Notes under the pieces: model-generated
Told to the model about the DNA's origin: nothing
Databases searched by the model: none
Seen by the model: the letters and a program-made list of their open reading frames with translations, nothing else
Translations under genes and position numbers: made by a program
Shown here: piece by piece, positions 49,352-58,356 of the stretch
Layout of the letters: every line of letters begins with the position of its first letter
Position numbering within the stretch: the stretch's first letter is position 1
NCBI GenBank assembly: GCA_016872215.1
Contig: VHAX01000005.1
Location: 29,363-93,362 of the forward strand
Reading direction: 5' to 3'
DNA length: 64,000 nt
Source of the DNA: Sphingomonadales bacterium
GTDB taxonomy: Bacteria; Bacteroidota; Bacteroidia; UBA7662

Positions 49352-50065
49352 TTAGGGAATAGCCACTAATTCCCCGTCAATCAATACCGGAACAGTGGTG
49401 TATAAGTCCCTTTTCAAACAAAAAGCAATTTCATCAGTCAGCCCCTTACCCGCCAATCGAAGGTAATGAGAGGAACCCATGACCGCCTGGCCGATGCTGT
49501 TTTCATGAGCCTGATATAAATCTAAAGCCGCAATAGCTGGATCACCTGTAATAATTATATATTTATGTAAATCAAATAAAAGACTTCCGGCACTTAATGT
49601 GTCTTCTAAACTAAATTGTCCCTTCCAACCCGCACAGAACAAGACCACATCGCCCGGGAACTGCAGAATTCTCTGAACCACTGCTTTTTGATTGAGAAAA
49701 CCAGCAACGATAATTTGTTTGGCCGCCATTGTAAGCAAAATCGCACGTGTGCCGTTGGTGGTTGTGAGCGCCACTTTTTGTCCGGCCCATTGACCCTCTT
49801 GATATGAAAAAGGAGAATTGCCCAGATTAAAACCCTCTGCTACTTGTCCACCCCGCTCCGCCGCTGGCACGTATCCTTTACCAGCCCAATAGAGCGCATC
49901 CGCGGGCTCTGCGACCGGACGAAAAGCCTGAACACCGTGAGAAAGGCCAGTGATGATGGCTGAACTGGCGCGCAGCACGTCGATAATCACCACACATTTT
50001 CCTGAAAAGTCATGGCACCCTGCCAGGAGTGGACTCAAGCAAACCTCGATGTTGCGTCTAGCCAT
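49352..50065 (-). CDS. 2-phosphosulfolactate phosphatase (ComB family)
   Basis: VVIIDVLRASSAIITGL, AAERGGQVAEGFNLGNSPFSY, TTTNGTRAILL, CAGWKGQFSLEDTLSAGSLL; start coupled to the gcvT stop (TGATG). Confidence 0.87.
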   Translation of the reverse strand: MARRNIEVCLSPLLAGCHDFSGKCVVIIDVLRASSAIITGLSHGVQAFRPVAEPADALYWAGKGYVPAAERGGQVAEGFNLGNSPFSYQEGQWAGQKVALTTTNGTRAILLTMAAKQIIVAGFLNQKAVVQRILQFPGDVVLFCAGWKGQFSLEDTLSAGSLLFDLHKYIIITGDPAIAALDLYQAHENSIGQAVMGSSHYLRLAGKGLTDEIAFCLKRDLYTTVPVLIDGELVAIP

Positions 50066-51153
50066 CACACGAAGGGCAATTTCACCACCTTGGCCTTCAG
50101 GCTTCTTCCCCGGATGTTGATCCAAAGAGAGGAACCCTCGTTTTGGTGGTCTGAATCAACAAATCCCAAGCCGATCAGCTTGCCAGTCGACGGAGATTCC
50201 GAGCCCGAACTCACCACTCCTATTTTTTGTCCCGACTCGTTCATTATGTCGAAATCATGGCGTGGAATTCCCTTGTCGACCATCTCAAAGCCCACCAGAT
50301 AGCGATCACATCCCCCGGTCTTTTTACTGAGATACAAGTTTTTGTGTATGAAGTCCTTGTTGTACCTGACAATCCAGTCAAGGCGCGCCTCAACGGGTCC
50401 GCTCGAATAGCTCAATTCATATCCGTTCAGACAATAACCTTTTTCCAAACGCAACGTATCCCGGGCGCCCAGTCCACAGGGCAACAATCCATACACAGCC
50501 CCCGCTTTCATTAGGGCGTCCCATATTTTTACCGCAGATGCACGGGGGATATACAGTTCAAATCCGCCCGCACCCGTGTAGCCTGTGGCCGAAATTAGGA
50601 TACCCTCCACCCCATCCACGACACCCGTGACGAAGTGGTAGTAGGCCAATTCGCGAACCGCCTCAGTTGTGCATGCCTCCAAAATATCAACGGCCATCGG
50701 CCCTTGCAAGGCCAGGAGAGCTGTTTCCTCCGAAATATTGAGGATTGAGCAGTCGGCTCCGGCATAGGCATGTAATACATCCGCCACTTCATCCACCCGT
50801 GATGCGTTCACCACCAGCATATACTGCTGTTCTGCAAGCCGATACACCAAAAGATCGTCGACAATACCCCCGTCCGGGTGAGGAATGCAGCTGTATTGAG
50901 CCTGTCTGATCTTTAGTCGCGCGACGTCATTAGTTGTGATGTGTTGCAAAAAGTTCAAAGCCCCGCCGCCCTCGACCCTAAATTGACCCATATGCGAAAC
51001 ATCAAACAAACCACAGGCGTTGCGCACGCTAAGGTGCTCGTTGCGGATGCCCGAATAGCTTAACGGCATATCGTAGCCCGCAAACGGCATCATCCGCGCA
51101 CCCAATTGGATATGTACGGGGTGTAAAGGAGTGAGTAAAAGTGCTTTTTCCAT
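50065..51153 (-). CDS. gcvT: aminomethyltransferase (glycine cleavage T protein)
   Basis: PFAGYDMPLSYSGIRNEHLSVRNACGLFDVSHMGQFRV, ILISATGYTGAGGFELYIP, GLGARDTLRLEKGYCLNG. Confidence 0.95.
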   Translation of the reverse strand: MEKALLLTPLHPVHIQLGARMMPFAGYDMPLSYSGIRNEHLSVRNACGLFDVSHMGQFRVEGGGALNFLQHITTNDVARLKIRQAQYSCIPHPDGGIVDDLLVYRLAEQQYMLVVNASRVDEVADVLHAYAGADCSILNISEETALLALQGPMAVDILEACTTEAVRELAYYHFVTGVVDGVEGILISATGYTGAGGFELYIPRASAVKIWDALMKAGAVYGLLPCGLGARDTLRLEKGYCLNGYELSYSSGPVEARLDWIVRYNKDFIHKNLYLSKKTGGCDRYLVGFEMVDKGIPRHDFDIMNESGQKIGVVSSGSESPSTGKLIGLGFVDSDHQNEGSSLWINIRGRSLKAKVVKLPFV

Positions 51154-51157
51154 GCCG

Positions 51158-51165
51158 CAAAATTA
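51158..51165 (-). promoter_or_regulatory. -7 element TAATTTTG immediately upstream of gcvT
   Basis: Plus strand CAAAATTA, separated from the gcvT ATG by 4 nt. Confidence 0.45.
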
Positions 51166-51187
51166 CGACTTATCGCCGCCGAAGCCT

Positions 51188-51195
51188 ATTTTTGT
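51188..51195 (+). promoter_or_regulatory. -7 element TATTTTTG upstream of the lpxD-like gene
   Basis: TAnnTTTG match 15 nt before ATG 51211; divergent with the gcvT promoter. Confidence 0.45.
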
Positions 51196-51210
51196 GGTCG
51201 TCACTTTTGT

Positions 51211-52161
51211 ATGCAACTGCCCCGCCCCATTACCCTAGAGGAGGCCGCTCATTTCCTCCAATGCCGCTACATCGGCCCCGCTGATGCCTCCATAACCGGC
51301 CTGAATGAGATTCACAAAGTCAGATCTGGCGACCTCACTTTCGTGGATTTTCACAAATACTACCAGAAGGCGCTTAACTCCGCTGCTGATGTTGTGCTGA
51401 TCGATCAGGAACCGGATAACAGAAATCATAAATCATTGCTGATCAGTCCACGACCATTCGATGATTTCAACCGATTGATTCATCGCTACCACCAGCCCAC
51501 GCCTATTATCGGGGGGCGCTTCTACAGGGGTGCCGACGTTCAAATTGGAAAGGGTACGCGCATCATGGAACAGGTAGTGCTCGGTGATGGTGTGGTCGTG
51601 GGACGAGATTGCCTGATCTACCCAAATGTGGTGATTTATCCAGACACCCGAATCGGTGATCGGGTAACCATCCACTCCAATACGGTGATTGGCCAGGATG
51701 CTTTCTACTTCAAACGTAAACCAGAGGGCTACGACAAACTATTATCGTGCGGGCGCGTGCTCATTCAAGACGATGTGGAGATCGGCCCATGCTGTACTGT
51801 TTCGCGTGGTGTGAGCGGCGACACCATCATCGGGTCGGGCACCAAATTCGATGCACAGGTGCATATTGGCCATGGTGTAGAAATGGGTAAAAATTGCCTT
51901 ATGGCGGCCCAGGTGGGCATAGGCGGTAAAACCATCATCGGAGATGAAGTGAAGTTCTGGGGGCAGGTAGGCGTTCAAAAAGACATCCGTATTGGCGACG
52001 GAGCGGAGGTGCTCGGGCAATCTGGCATCACCAAATCCATTGATGGAGGAAAGGTCTATTTTGGAACTCCGGCTACCGATGTGCTACAGGTGTACCGCGA
52101 AATGGCCTGGCTCCGTTCACAGGCTCGCTCGAAAAAGCAATCATCAGAAACGGAAGAATAA
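51211..52161 (+). CDS. LpxD-like UDP-3-O-acylglucosamine N-acyltransferase
   Basis: Left-handed beta-helix hexapeptide repeats (GTRIMEQVVLGDGVVVGRDCLIYPNVVIYPDTRIGDRVTIHSNTVIGQDAF...); N-terminal LpxD-like domain. Confidence 0.87.
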   Translation: MQLPRPITLEEAAHFLQCRYIGPADASITGLNEIHKVRSGDLTFVDFHKYYQKALNSAADVVLIDQEPDNRNHKSLLISPRPFDDFNRLIHRYHQPTPIIGGRFYRGADVQIGKGTRIMEQVVLGDGVVVGRDCLIYPNVVIYPDTRIGDRVTIHSNTVIGQDAFYFKRKPEGYDKLLSCGRVLIQDDVEIGPCCTVSRGVSGDTIIGSGTKFDAQVHIGHGVEMGKNCLMAAQVGIGGKTIIGDEVKFWGQVGVQKDIRIGDGAEVLGQSGITKSIDGGKVYFGTPATDVLQVYREMAWLRSQARSKKQSSETEE

Positions 52162-52178
52162 CGAATGGCGACTGGTAC

Positions 52179-52793
52179 TCATTCCCCAAAGTCCAATAAA
52201 AGCTGCTGCGTATTGTAGCGAAAACTTCGCCTGTGTAGGGGCGATGGTCCGTGTTGACCGATTAAAGTGCGGTGTTCCTGTGTTGGGTATCCCTTGTTCA
52301 ATTCCCAATCGTATTGGGGGTATCGCTTATGGTAGACCAGCATCAACGCATCCCGATAGGTTTTGGCCAAAATGCTGGCCGCTGCAATGCACGCCACCTT
52401 ACCATCACCACCCACAACGCAGGTGTGGGGAATGGAGGGATGCGGCACGAAATAATGACCGTCGATCCACAAACGAGAGGGCTTTATTTCCAATTTCTCA
52501 ACGGCACCCATCATGGCCCGCATCGACGCCTGTAGTATGTTGATGCGGTCAATTTCCTCATTGCAGCAACTGCAGACCGACCAGGCGGAGGCATTTTCTT
52601 CGATGTACTTGCGCGCTTTATTGCGGGATTGTGCCGACAACTGCTTGGAGTCTGCCACCCGGCTTAAGTCGAACCTTTCGCCCAAAATGACCGCTGCTGC
52701 CACTACTGGACCGGCCAGGCATCCTCTTCCTGCCTCATCACAACCCGCATCCCAAATGGGCACCGACATCCATTCAGTTCGAATTTTGGACAT
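52179..52793 (-). CDS. rnhB: ribonuclease HII
   Basis: AGCDEAGRGCLAGPVVAAAVIL, DSKQLSAQSRNKA, ASILAKTYRDALM, WELNKGYPTQEHR. Confidence 0.95.
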   Translation of the reverse strand: MSKIRTEWMSVPIWDAGCDEAGRGCLAGPVVAAAVILGERFDLSRVADSKQLSAQSRNKARKYIEENASAWSVCSCCNEEIDRINILQASMRAMMGAVEKLEIKPSRLWIDGHYFVPHPSIPHTCVVGGDGKVACIAAASILAKTYRDALMLVYHKRYPQYDWELNKGYPTQEHRTLIGQHGPSPLHRRSFRYNTQQLLLDFGE

Positions 52794-52892
52794 GCATCAA
52801 ATCTACGTTCATTCCGGCAGAAGATTAACATGTGCCCGTAAAAGGAACTATGAGAAATCCATCCTGCGTGTTAAAATGGTTGCCTCTAACGA

Positions 52893-53357
52893 TTAGTAAG
52901 GTCCGATCAGCACCGCAACCAGGGAATATTTCATGATGCCGTCCACTGTAGCGATGCAGTCGGAGTAACTGGTTGAATTTCCTCTGTACACCTTTTTTCC
53001 TTCCACAGTCAACAAACAATCGGAATAACTGCTCGAATTACCCCGGTAAATCTTACCATCGCCAATGGTATATAGACAATCAGAATAGGAAGTTGAGTTG
53101 CCACGATAAATTTTTTTGCCACTAACGGTGAACAGGCAGTCGGAGTAGCTCGTGGAGTTGCCTTTGTAAACCTTTCCGCCATCAAAAGTGTATCGGCAAG
53201 CAGAATAACTTGTTGAATTGCCCTGGTAAACTTTTTCTCCATCCACAGTAAACAAACAATCGGAGTAACTCGTGGAATTGCCCTTAAAAATCTTTGTTTG
53301 CGCCATGGCGATAATAGAGTTAATACATAAAAAAGCCAATAGGAGGATTTTTTTCAT
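52893..53357 (-). CDS. secreted six-fold 20-aa-repeat protein of unknown function
   Basis: Signal MKKILLLAFLCINSIIAMAQ followed by six repeats of K[IV][YF]xGNS[ST]SYSxC. Confidence 0.8.
   Translation of the reverse strand: MKKILLLAFLCINSIIAMAQTKIFKGNSTSYSDCLFTVDGEKVYQGNSTSYSACRYTFDGGKVYKGNSTSYSDCLFTVSGKKIYRGNSTSYSDCLYTIGDGKIYRGNSSSYSDCLLTVEGKKVYRGNSTSYSDCIATVDGIMKYSLVAVLIGPY
52935..53294 (-). repeat. six tandem 60-bp (20-codon) coding repeats
   Basis: KIFKGNSTSYSDCLFTVDGE / KVYQGNSTSYSACRYTFDGG / KVYKGNSTSYSDCLFTVSGK / KIYRGNSTSYSDCLYTIGDG / KIYRGNSSSYSDCLLTVEGK / KVYRGNSTSYSDCIATVDGI. Confidence 0.93.
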
Positions 53358-53401
53358 AATACGGCGTTCAATAAGGGTTTTGTAAGAAAAATTTGATGTT
53401 C

Positions 53402-53409
53402 CAAATATA
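53402..53409 (-). promoter_or_regulatory. -7 element TATATTTG upstream of the repeat protein
   Basis: Plus strand CAAATATA, 44 nt upstream of the ATG. Confidence 0.45.
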
Positions 53410-53412
53410 ATA

Positions 53413-53434
53413 CAAATCCGGGATCGCGGATTTG
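53413..53434. promoter_or_regulatory. 22-bp near-perfect palindrome CAAATCCGGGATCGCGGATTTG
   Basis: 20 of 22 positions symmetric (only the pair at positions 9/14 mismatches), centred on GATC, adjacent to the -7 box. Confidence 0.6.
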
Positions 53435-53720
53435 GCTAAAAAACCCTACGTTGACGGGATTCGACGTTTCCACGAAGTGGGTCATCTGCCTTCCAAGTGA
53501 AATCAGGAAATCATCAATTTTCTTCAATATTATTTGCAAAAAAACCACATAAGCACGTTTAAAACCTCCTGCTCACCGACATCCCCACCTGAAAATGCAA
53601 TATAAATATAATAAAAATACAATATGGAAATGCACCACAAACAACTGGTTACCGAATCGTTGTTTTGGATAACGATGAATGATCACCTCATATACCTGCA
53701 GAAAATTTCTCATGTCTCGC

Positions 53721-54437
53721 CTATATATCACCTAAAATAGGCCGCACCAATAGTTCCTCCACTATGGCGTTTGGGGAAACCTTCCACGAAGTCCAAATCA
53801 GTTCGGCCAAATCCTCTGCTGGCATGAAACGATCTTCGGGCATACCACTCCCCGACCAACTCGATGTGTAGGTTGGACCAGGCAAAATAGCGGTCACCCC
53901 CACTCCTGCGGGCATCAGCTCCTGTCTCAGACTGCGCGCCAATCCGAGGAGTGCGTGCTTACTCACGGCATAGGCCCCGCCTGCCGGATAGGCTTTTATC
54001 GAGGCAGTTGAGCACAAAAAAAACAAGTGGGCGCCACGGCTGCCTTTGATGAGGTCGGCCAAGTCGCGCGTCAGGTAGTAGGCCGACATAACATTCACCT
54101 CTAAAAGCGACATGAGTTGACCATCAGGCTCATCCAGCAAAGTGCCTGGCAAAAACTCCCCGGCATTGTGCACCAGTAGGTCGAGCCCGCCTCCGCATAC
54201 TTCTCGAATCCAGGCGGAGCAGGCAGCGGCATCATCTCTTTTGCCCAAATCGAAGGGTGCACAGGAAAATTTCTGCTTGGGGTACTGCGATTCCAGTTCC
54301 TGACGAAGCATCTGAAGTTCGGAGTCCGTTCGGGCGGTAAAAAGCACCGAACAACCTCCCTGGGCCAATCGGCGAACAATGGCTCTTCCAATACCCCTTC
54401 CGGCACCGGTCACTACAGCTATACTTTTGTGAGACAT
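53721..54437 (-). CDS. short-chain dehydrogenase/reductase
   Basis: AVVTGAGRGIGRAIVRRLA, LVHNAGEF, YAVSKHALLGLARSLRQEL, ILPGPTYT. Confidence 0.92.
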   Translation of the reverse strand: MSHKSIAVVTGAGRGIGRAIVRRLAQGGCSVLFTARTDSELQMLRQELESQYPKQKFSCAPFDLGKRDDAAACSAWIREVCGGGLDLLVHNAGEFLPGTLLDEPDGQLMSLLEVNVMSAYYLTRDLADLIKGSRGAHLFFLCSTASIKAYPAGGAYAVSKHALLGLARSLRQELMPAGVGVTAILPGPTYTSSWSGSGMPEDRFMPAEDLAELIWTSWKVSPNAIVEELLVRPILGDI

Positions 54438-54462
54438 CCCCCAAATATGGCGGATAAAACCG

Positions 54463-54470
54463 TATTTTTG
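54463..54470 (+). promoter_or_regulatory. -7 element TATTTTTG upstream of mlaE-like gene
   Basis: TAnnTTTG match 21 nt before ATG 54492. Confidence 0.4.
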
Positions 54471-54491
54471 TCGACCTACCCACCTATCCCT

Positions 54492-55229
54492 ATGTTTTTT
54501 TTCTACCATCTGGGCCGATATTTGATGCTTTTGCGCAGGCTTTTTAAGAGGCCGGAAAATCGAGTGTTATATACCAGGGAACTCATTCGCCAGATGTATA
54601 CCATCGGTGTAGGCTCCATTGGAATTGTTATCATAATTGCAGTTTTTTCGGGTGCCGTAACGACCATCCAAACGGCCTACCAGCTGATTGCCAGTTGGAT
54701 TTCTAAATCGGTGATTGGCGCCATTGTTAGCGACAGCAGTCTTCTCGAGCTGGGCCCCACTATCACCTCATTGGTATTGGCAGGTAAAATCGGCTCCAGC
54801 ATCGCCTCCGAAATCGGAACCATGCGGGTAACCGAACAAATCGATGCCCTGGAAATCATGGGCATCAACGCACCAGGATACCTCATCGGCCCAAAGATAT
54901 TGGCCGCCTTGCTCACCATACCGCTCCTGATTGTTCTCAGCATTGGCCTCTGCACAGCCGGAGGAATGGTCGTGGGCGAACTCACCGGCATTATTACATA
55001 CAGACAGTTTGTGGAAGGGGCTCGCTCCTCTTTTCAAGCCTATAACTTGTTTTTTTCGATGACCAAAGCCATTACGTTCTCCTTTTTAATCTCTTCCATT
55101 TCGGCCTATCAGGGTTATTATGTGGAAGGCGGATCGCTGGAGGTGGGCAAGGCTAGTACACAAGCCGTAGTGTATAGTTCCGTCGCCATTCTGGCGGCCG
55201 ACTACATTCTGGCTCAACTGCTTTTGTGA
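54492..55229 (+). CDS. MlaE-family ABC transporter permease
   Basis: GAVTTIQTAYQL, LELGPTITSLVLAGKIGSSIASEIGTMRVTEQIDALEIMGINAPGYLIGPKILA. Confidence 0.92.
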   Translation: MFFFYHLGRYLMLLRRLFKRPENRVLYTRELIRQMYTIGVGSIGIVIIIAVFSGAVTTIQTAYQLIASWISKSVIGAIVSDSSLLELGPTITSLVLAGKIGSSIASEIGTMRVTEQIDALEIMGINAPGYLIGPKILAALLTIPLLIVLSIGLCTAGGMVVGELTGIITYRQFVEGARSSFQAYNLFFSMTKAITFSFLISSISAYQGYYVEGGSLEVGKASTQAVVYSSVAILAADYILAQLLL

Positions 55230-55230
55230 T

Positions 55231-55989
55231 ATGATCGAAATACTTGACATAACCAAGCAATTCGGACAAAAAACCGTTCTGCATAGTCTTTCGGCACGCT
55301 TCGGGCCGGGAGAGGTGAGCATGATCATCGGTTCCAGCGGCAGCGGGAAATCGGTCCTTATGAAAATACTTGTGGGACTCTTCGCACCCGATGTGGGTAA
55401 AGTTTGCTACGGAACGAGCGATTTTTTTAGTCTGGATATCGGGGGGAAAACAGAAATCCGTAAGCAAATCGGTATGCTTTTTCAAAATTCCGCTTTATTC
55501 GATTCCTTGAACGTGGAGCAAAACGTTTTGTTTCCGCTTCAGATGTTTGGCAAACAATCGGTCCGGCAGCAGCTCGAACGGGTCAATCACTGCCTCGAAC
55601 GGGTGGGCCTTTCCGGCACAAACGCCATGCATACGAGTCAGCTCAGTGGAGGTATGCGCAAGAGGGTCGGAATTGCCCGTGCAATCGCTCTGGAACCCAG
55701 GTATTTGTTCTGTGACGAACCCAATTCCGGATTAGATCCGTTAACCTCCATCAAAATTGATGAGTTGATCCGGGAGATTACATTGGAATCGGGCATAACT
55801 ACAATCGTCAATAGCCACGACATGAACTCTGTGATGGAAATTGGCAATCACATTTGCTTCCTTTTTCGGGGTAAGATTCTGTGGACAGGGAGCAAATCCA
55901 ATATTATGAAAACGGATTGTCGGGAATTGAATGATTTTGTGTTTGCAACGGCCTTTCTGAAACAACTCCGCACCCTCAACACGGATTGA
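55231..55989 (+). CDS. ABC transporter ATP-binding protein (MlaF-like)
   Basis: MIIGSSGSGKSVLMKILVGL, QLSGGMRKRVGIARAIALEPRYLFCDEPNSGLDPLTS. Confidence 0.93.
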   Translation: MIEILDITKQFGQKTVLHSLSARFGPGEVSMIIGSSGSGKSVLMKILVGLFAPDVGKVCYGTSDFFSLDIGGKTEIRKQIGMLFQNSALFDSLNVEQNVLFPLQMFGKQSVRQQLERVNHCLERVGLSGTNAMHTSQLSGGMRKRVGIARAIALEPRYLFCDEPNSGLDPLTSIKIDELIREITLESGITTIVNSHDMNSVMEIGNHICFLFRGKILWTGSKSNIMKTDCRELNDFVFATAFLKQLRTLNTD

Positions 55990-56123
55990 ATCATCCGCAT
56001 TTTACATCGCCAGGGGATGCTCATCTATCATTTTTACCGACCTTAGCGGCACATTTCGCACATTGCCTGCATTCATACAACATTTGTGAATAGAGCCTGC
56101 AATTATCAAAAAATCACGTTGAT

Positions 56124-56999
56124 ATGAGCATATTGGTCAACCGAAACTCACGCATTTTGGTTCAGGGTTTTACGGGCAACGAAGGAACGTTCCACGCCGA
56201 ACAAATGACTGCCTATGGTAGTGGGGTCGTTGGGGGTGTAACACCAGGCAAGGGGGGACAACAGCACCTCGGGTTACCAGTTTTTGATACCGTTTCTGAG
56301 GCCCGGGAACAAACCGGAGCCAATACCTCGATTATTTTCGTGCCACCAGCTTTCGCCGCAGATGCTATTATGGAAGCAGCTGATGCTGGTGTGGAGGTAA
56401 TTGTTTGCATTACAGAGGGGATTCCAACCCGCGACATGATTGCAGTGCGCGAATACCTGCGTTCCCGAAACAGCCGATTGATTGGGCCTAATTGTCCGGG
56501 AATCATCACACCCGATGAAGCCAAAGTGGGTATTATGCCCGGTTTTGTGTTTAAAAAAGGAAATATTGGTATTGTTTCACGTTCGGGTACTCTCACCTAT
56601 GAGGCGGCCGATCAGGTGGTGAAAGCTGGTATGGGCATTTCAACAGCCATCGGCATCGGCGGTGATCCGGTCATCGGCACCACCACCCGTGAGGCGGTCG
56701 AGTTGTTTGCTGCCGACCCGGAAACGGAGGCTATTGTTTTGATTGGAGAGATCGGCGGACAAATGGAAGCGGATGCGGCACGCTGGATCCGTGATACGCA
56801 TTTGAGCAAGCCTGTGATCGGGTTTATAGCCGGACAAACTGCGCCTCCCGGACGGAGAATGGGCCACGCGGGTGCGGTTGTAGGAGGTACGGAAGACACA
56901 GCAGCCGCAAAAATGCGCATCATGGAAGAGTGTGGATTGCATGTGGTGGCTTCACCCGCCGATATCGGGCGAACCGTACGTGAAGCACTGGCTAAGTAA
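56124..56999 (+). CDS. sucD: succinyl-CoA ligase alpha subunit
   Basis: [72 protein letters not shown]. Confidence 0.96.
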   Translation: MSILVNRNSRILVQGFTGNEGTFHAEQMTAYGSGVVGGVTPGKGGQQHLGLPVFDTVSEAREQTGANTSIIFVPPAFAADAIMEAADAGVEVIVCITEGIPTRDMIAVREYLRSRNSRLIGPNCPGIITPDEAKVGIMPGFVFKKGNIGIVSRSGTLTYEAADQVVKAGMGISTAIGIGGDPVIGTTTREAVELFAADPETEAIVLIGEIGGQMEADAARWIRDTHLSKPVIGFIAGQTAPPGRRMGHAGAVVGGTEDTAAAKMRIMEECGLHVVASPADIGRTVREALAK

Positions 57000-57003
57000 G
57001 CGC

Positions 57004-58302
57004 TCAGAATCCGATCAGCATCCCGGCAATTGTGGCATTCAACAGAGATGCCGCAGTTCCTGCGATCAGTGCCTTCACACCCAATTGCGAAAACAGAGTC
57101 CGGCGTTGGGGCACCAAACTCCCTATTCCCCCTACCTGTATCCCAATAGAGGCCACATTGGCGAATCCACACAGGGCATAGGAGGCCATCACAATGGTGC
57201 GTTCGGATGTGAATGCTCCGCTTGCTTTCAATTCCGATAGGCTGGAGAAAGCCACAAATTCATTTAGAATCGCCTTTTCCCCAAGTAGTTGTCCTATCAA
57301 CAATACATCCTCGCCCCGAACTCCCATGAGCCAGGAAATGGGGGCAAACATCATACCCAACACGAGTTGAACACTCAATCCATCGTAGCGGCCCCCGCTC
57401 ACTTTTGTAATGAGGGTATTGAAACCGGTCCAGCCCCCCACCCAATGTTGTAGCATATAGTTGAACATAGCCATGAGGGCCATAAATACAAGCAGCATTG
57501 CCCCTACATTAACCGCTAGTTTTACACCATCGGTGGTGCCAGTTGCAACCGCTTCAAGTACATTGTCGCCCATGGTTTCACGAGGCACGCTCAAATCGGA
57601 TAAAAATTCTTCAGTCTCGGGCACGAGCATTTTGGCTGCCAAAATTCCCGCCGGGGCTGCCATAACCGATGCGGTTAGGAGGTGGCGGGCAAACAGTGCC
57701 TGCGTATGAGGGTCGTTGCCTCCGAGGAACCCAATGTATGCGGCCATAACCCCTCCAGCTATAGTGGCCATACCACCCGTCATCAGTGCCATAATTTCCG
57801 AGCGGGTCATCCGGTTCAGATATGGTTTAATAAGCAGCGGCGCTTCGGTCTGACCCATAAAGATATTAGCGGAGGCGGCTAAACTCTCAGCACCGGAAAT
57901 CTTCAGGAGGTGATTCATGACCCAGGCAAAGCCAAATACGATGCGTTGTAGAATGCCCAGATAAAACAGAAGGCTGGTGAATGCTGAAAAAAATATTATG
58001 GTAGGCAACACCTGGAAGACAAAGATAAATCCATAGGTGTCGACCGAGGTTACGAGGCCGCCAAATAAAAATTCTGCCCCCCTGCGCGAAAAACCGAGCA
58101 ATTCCACGATAAAGCCACTCACAACAGAGAATACCTGACCCACCAGCGGCACTTTCAACACCATTACCGCCAAAGCAAGCTGGAGTCCAAGCGCAGGCAG
58201 GATGGTACGCCAGGAAATTCTCCTGCGGTTTTCAGATAAGAGATATAGAAGTCCCAACAAGGAACATAATCCGATTAGTCCGTTCAGTAATGCCATCATC
58301 AT
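57004..58302 (-). CDS. concentrative nucleoside transporter (NupC family)
   Basis: FVFQVLPTIIFFSAFTSLLFYLGILQRIV, GQTEAPLLIKPYL, MTGGMATIAGGVMAAYIGFLGG, LCGFANVASIGIQVGG. Confidence 0.94.
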   Translation of the reverse strand: MMMALLNGLIGLCSLLGLLYLLSENRRRISWRTILPALGLQLALAVMVLKVPLVGQVFSVVSGFIVELLGFSRRGAEFLFGGLVTSVDTYGFIFVFQVLPTIIFFSAFTSLLFYLGILQRIVFGFAWVMNHLLKISGAESLAASANIFMGQTEAPLLIKPYLNRMTRSEIMALMTGGMATIAGGVMAAYIGFLGGNDPHTQALFARHLLTASVMAAPAGILAAKMLVPETEEFLSDLSVPRETMGDNVLEAVATGTTDGVKLAVNVGAMLLVFMALMAMFNYMLQHWVGGWTGFNTLITKVSGGRYDGLSVQLVLGMMFAPISWLMGVRGEDVLLIGQLLGEKAILNEFVAFSSLSELKASGAFTSERTIVMASYALCGFANVASIGIQVGGIGSLVPQRRTLFSQLGVKALIAGTAASLLNATIAGMLIGF

Positions 58303-58356
58303 AGTTCAAACCTAATGAAAAGTACGGTAAGTGTATATGAAAAAGAGTGTTCGGCT

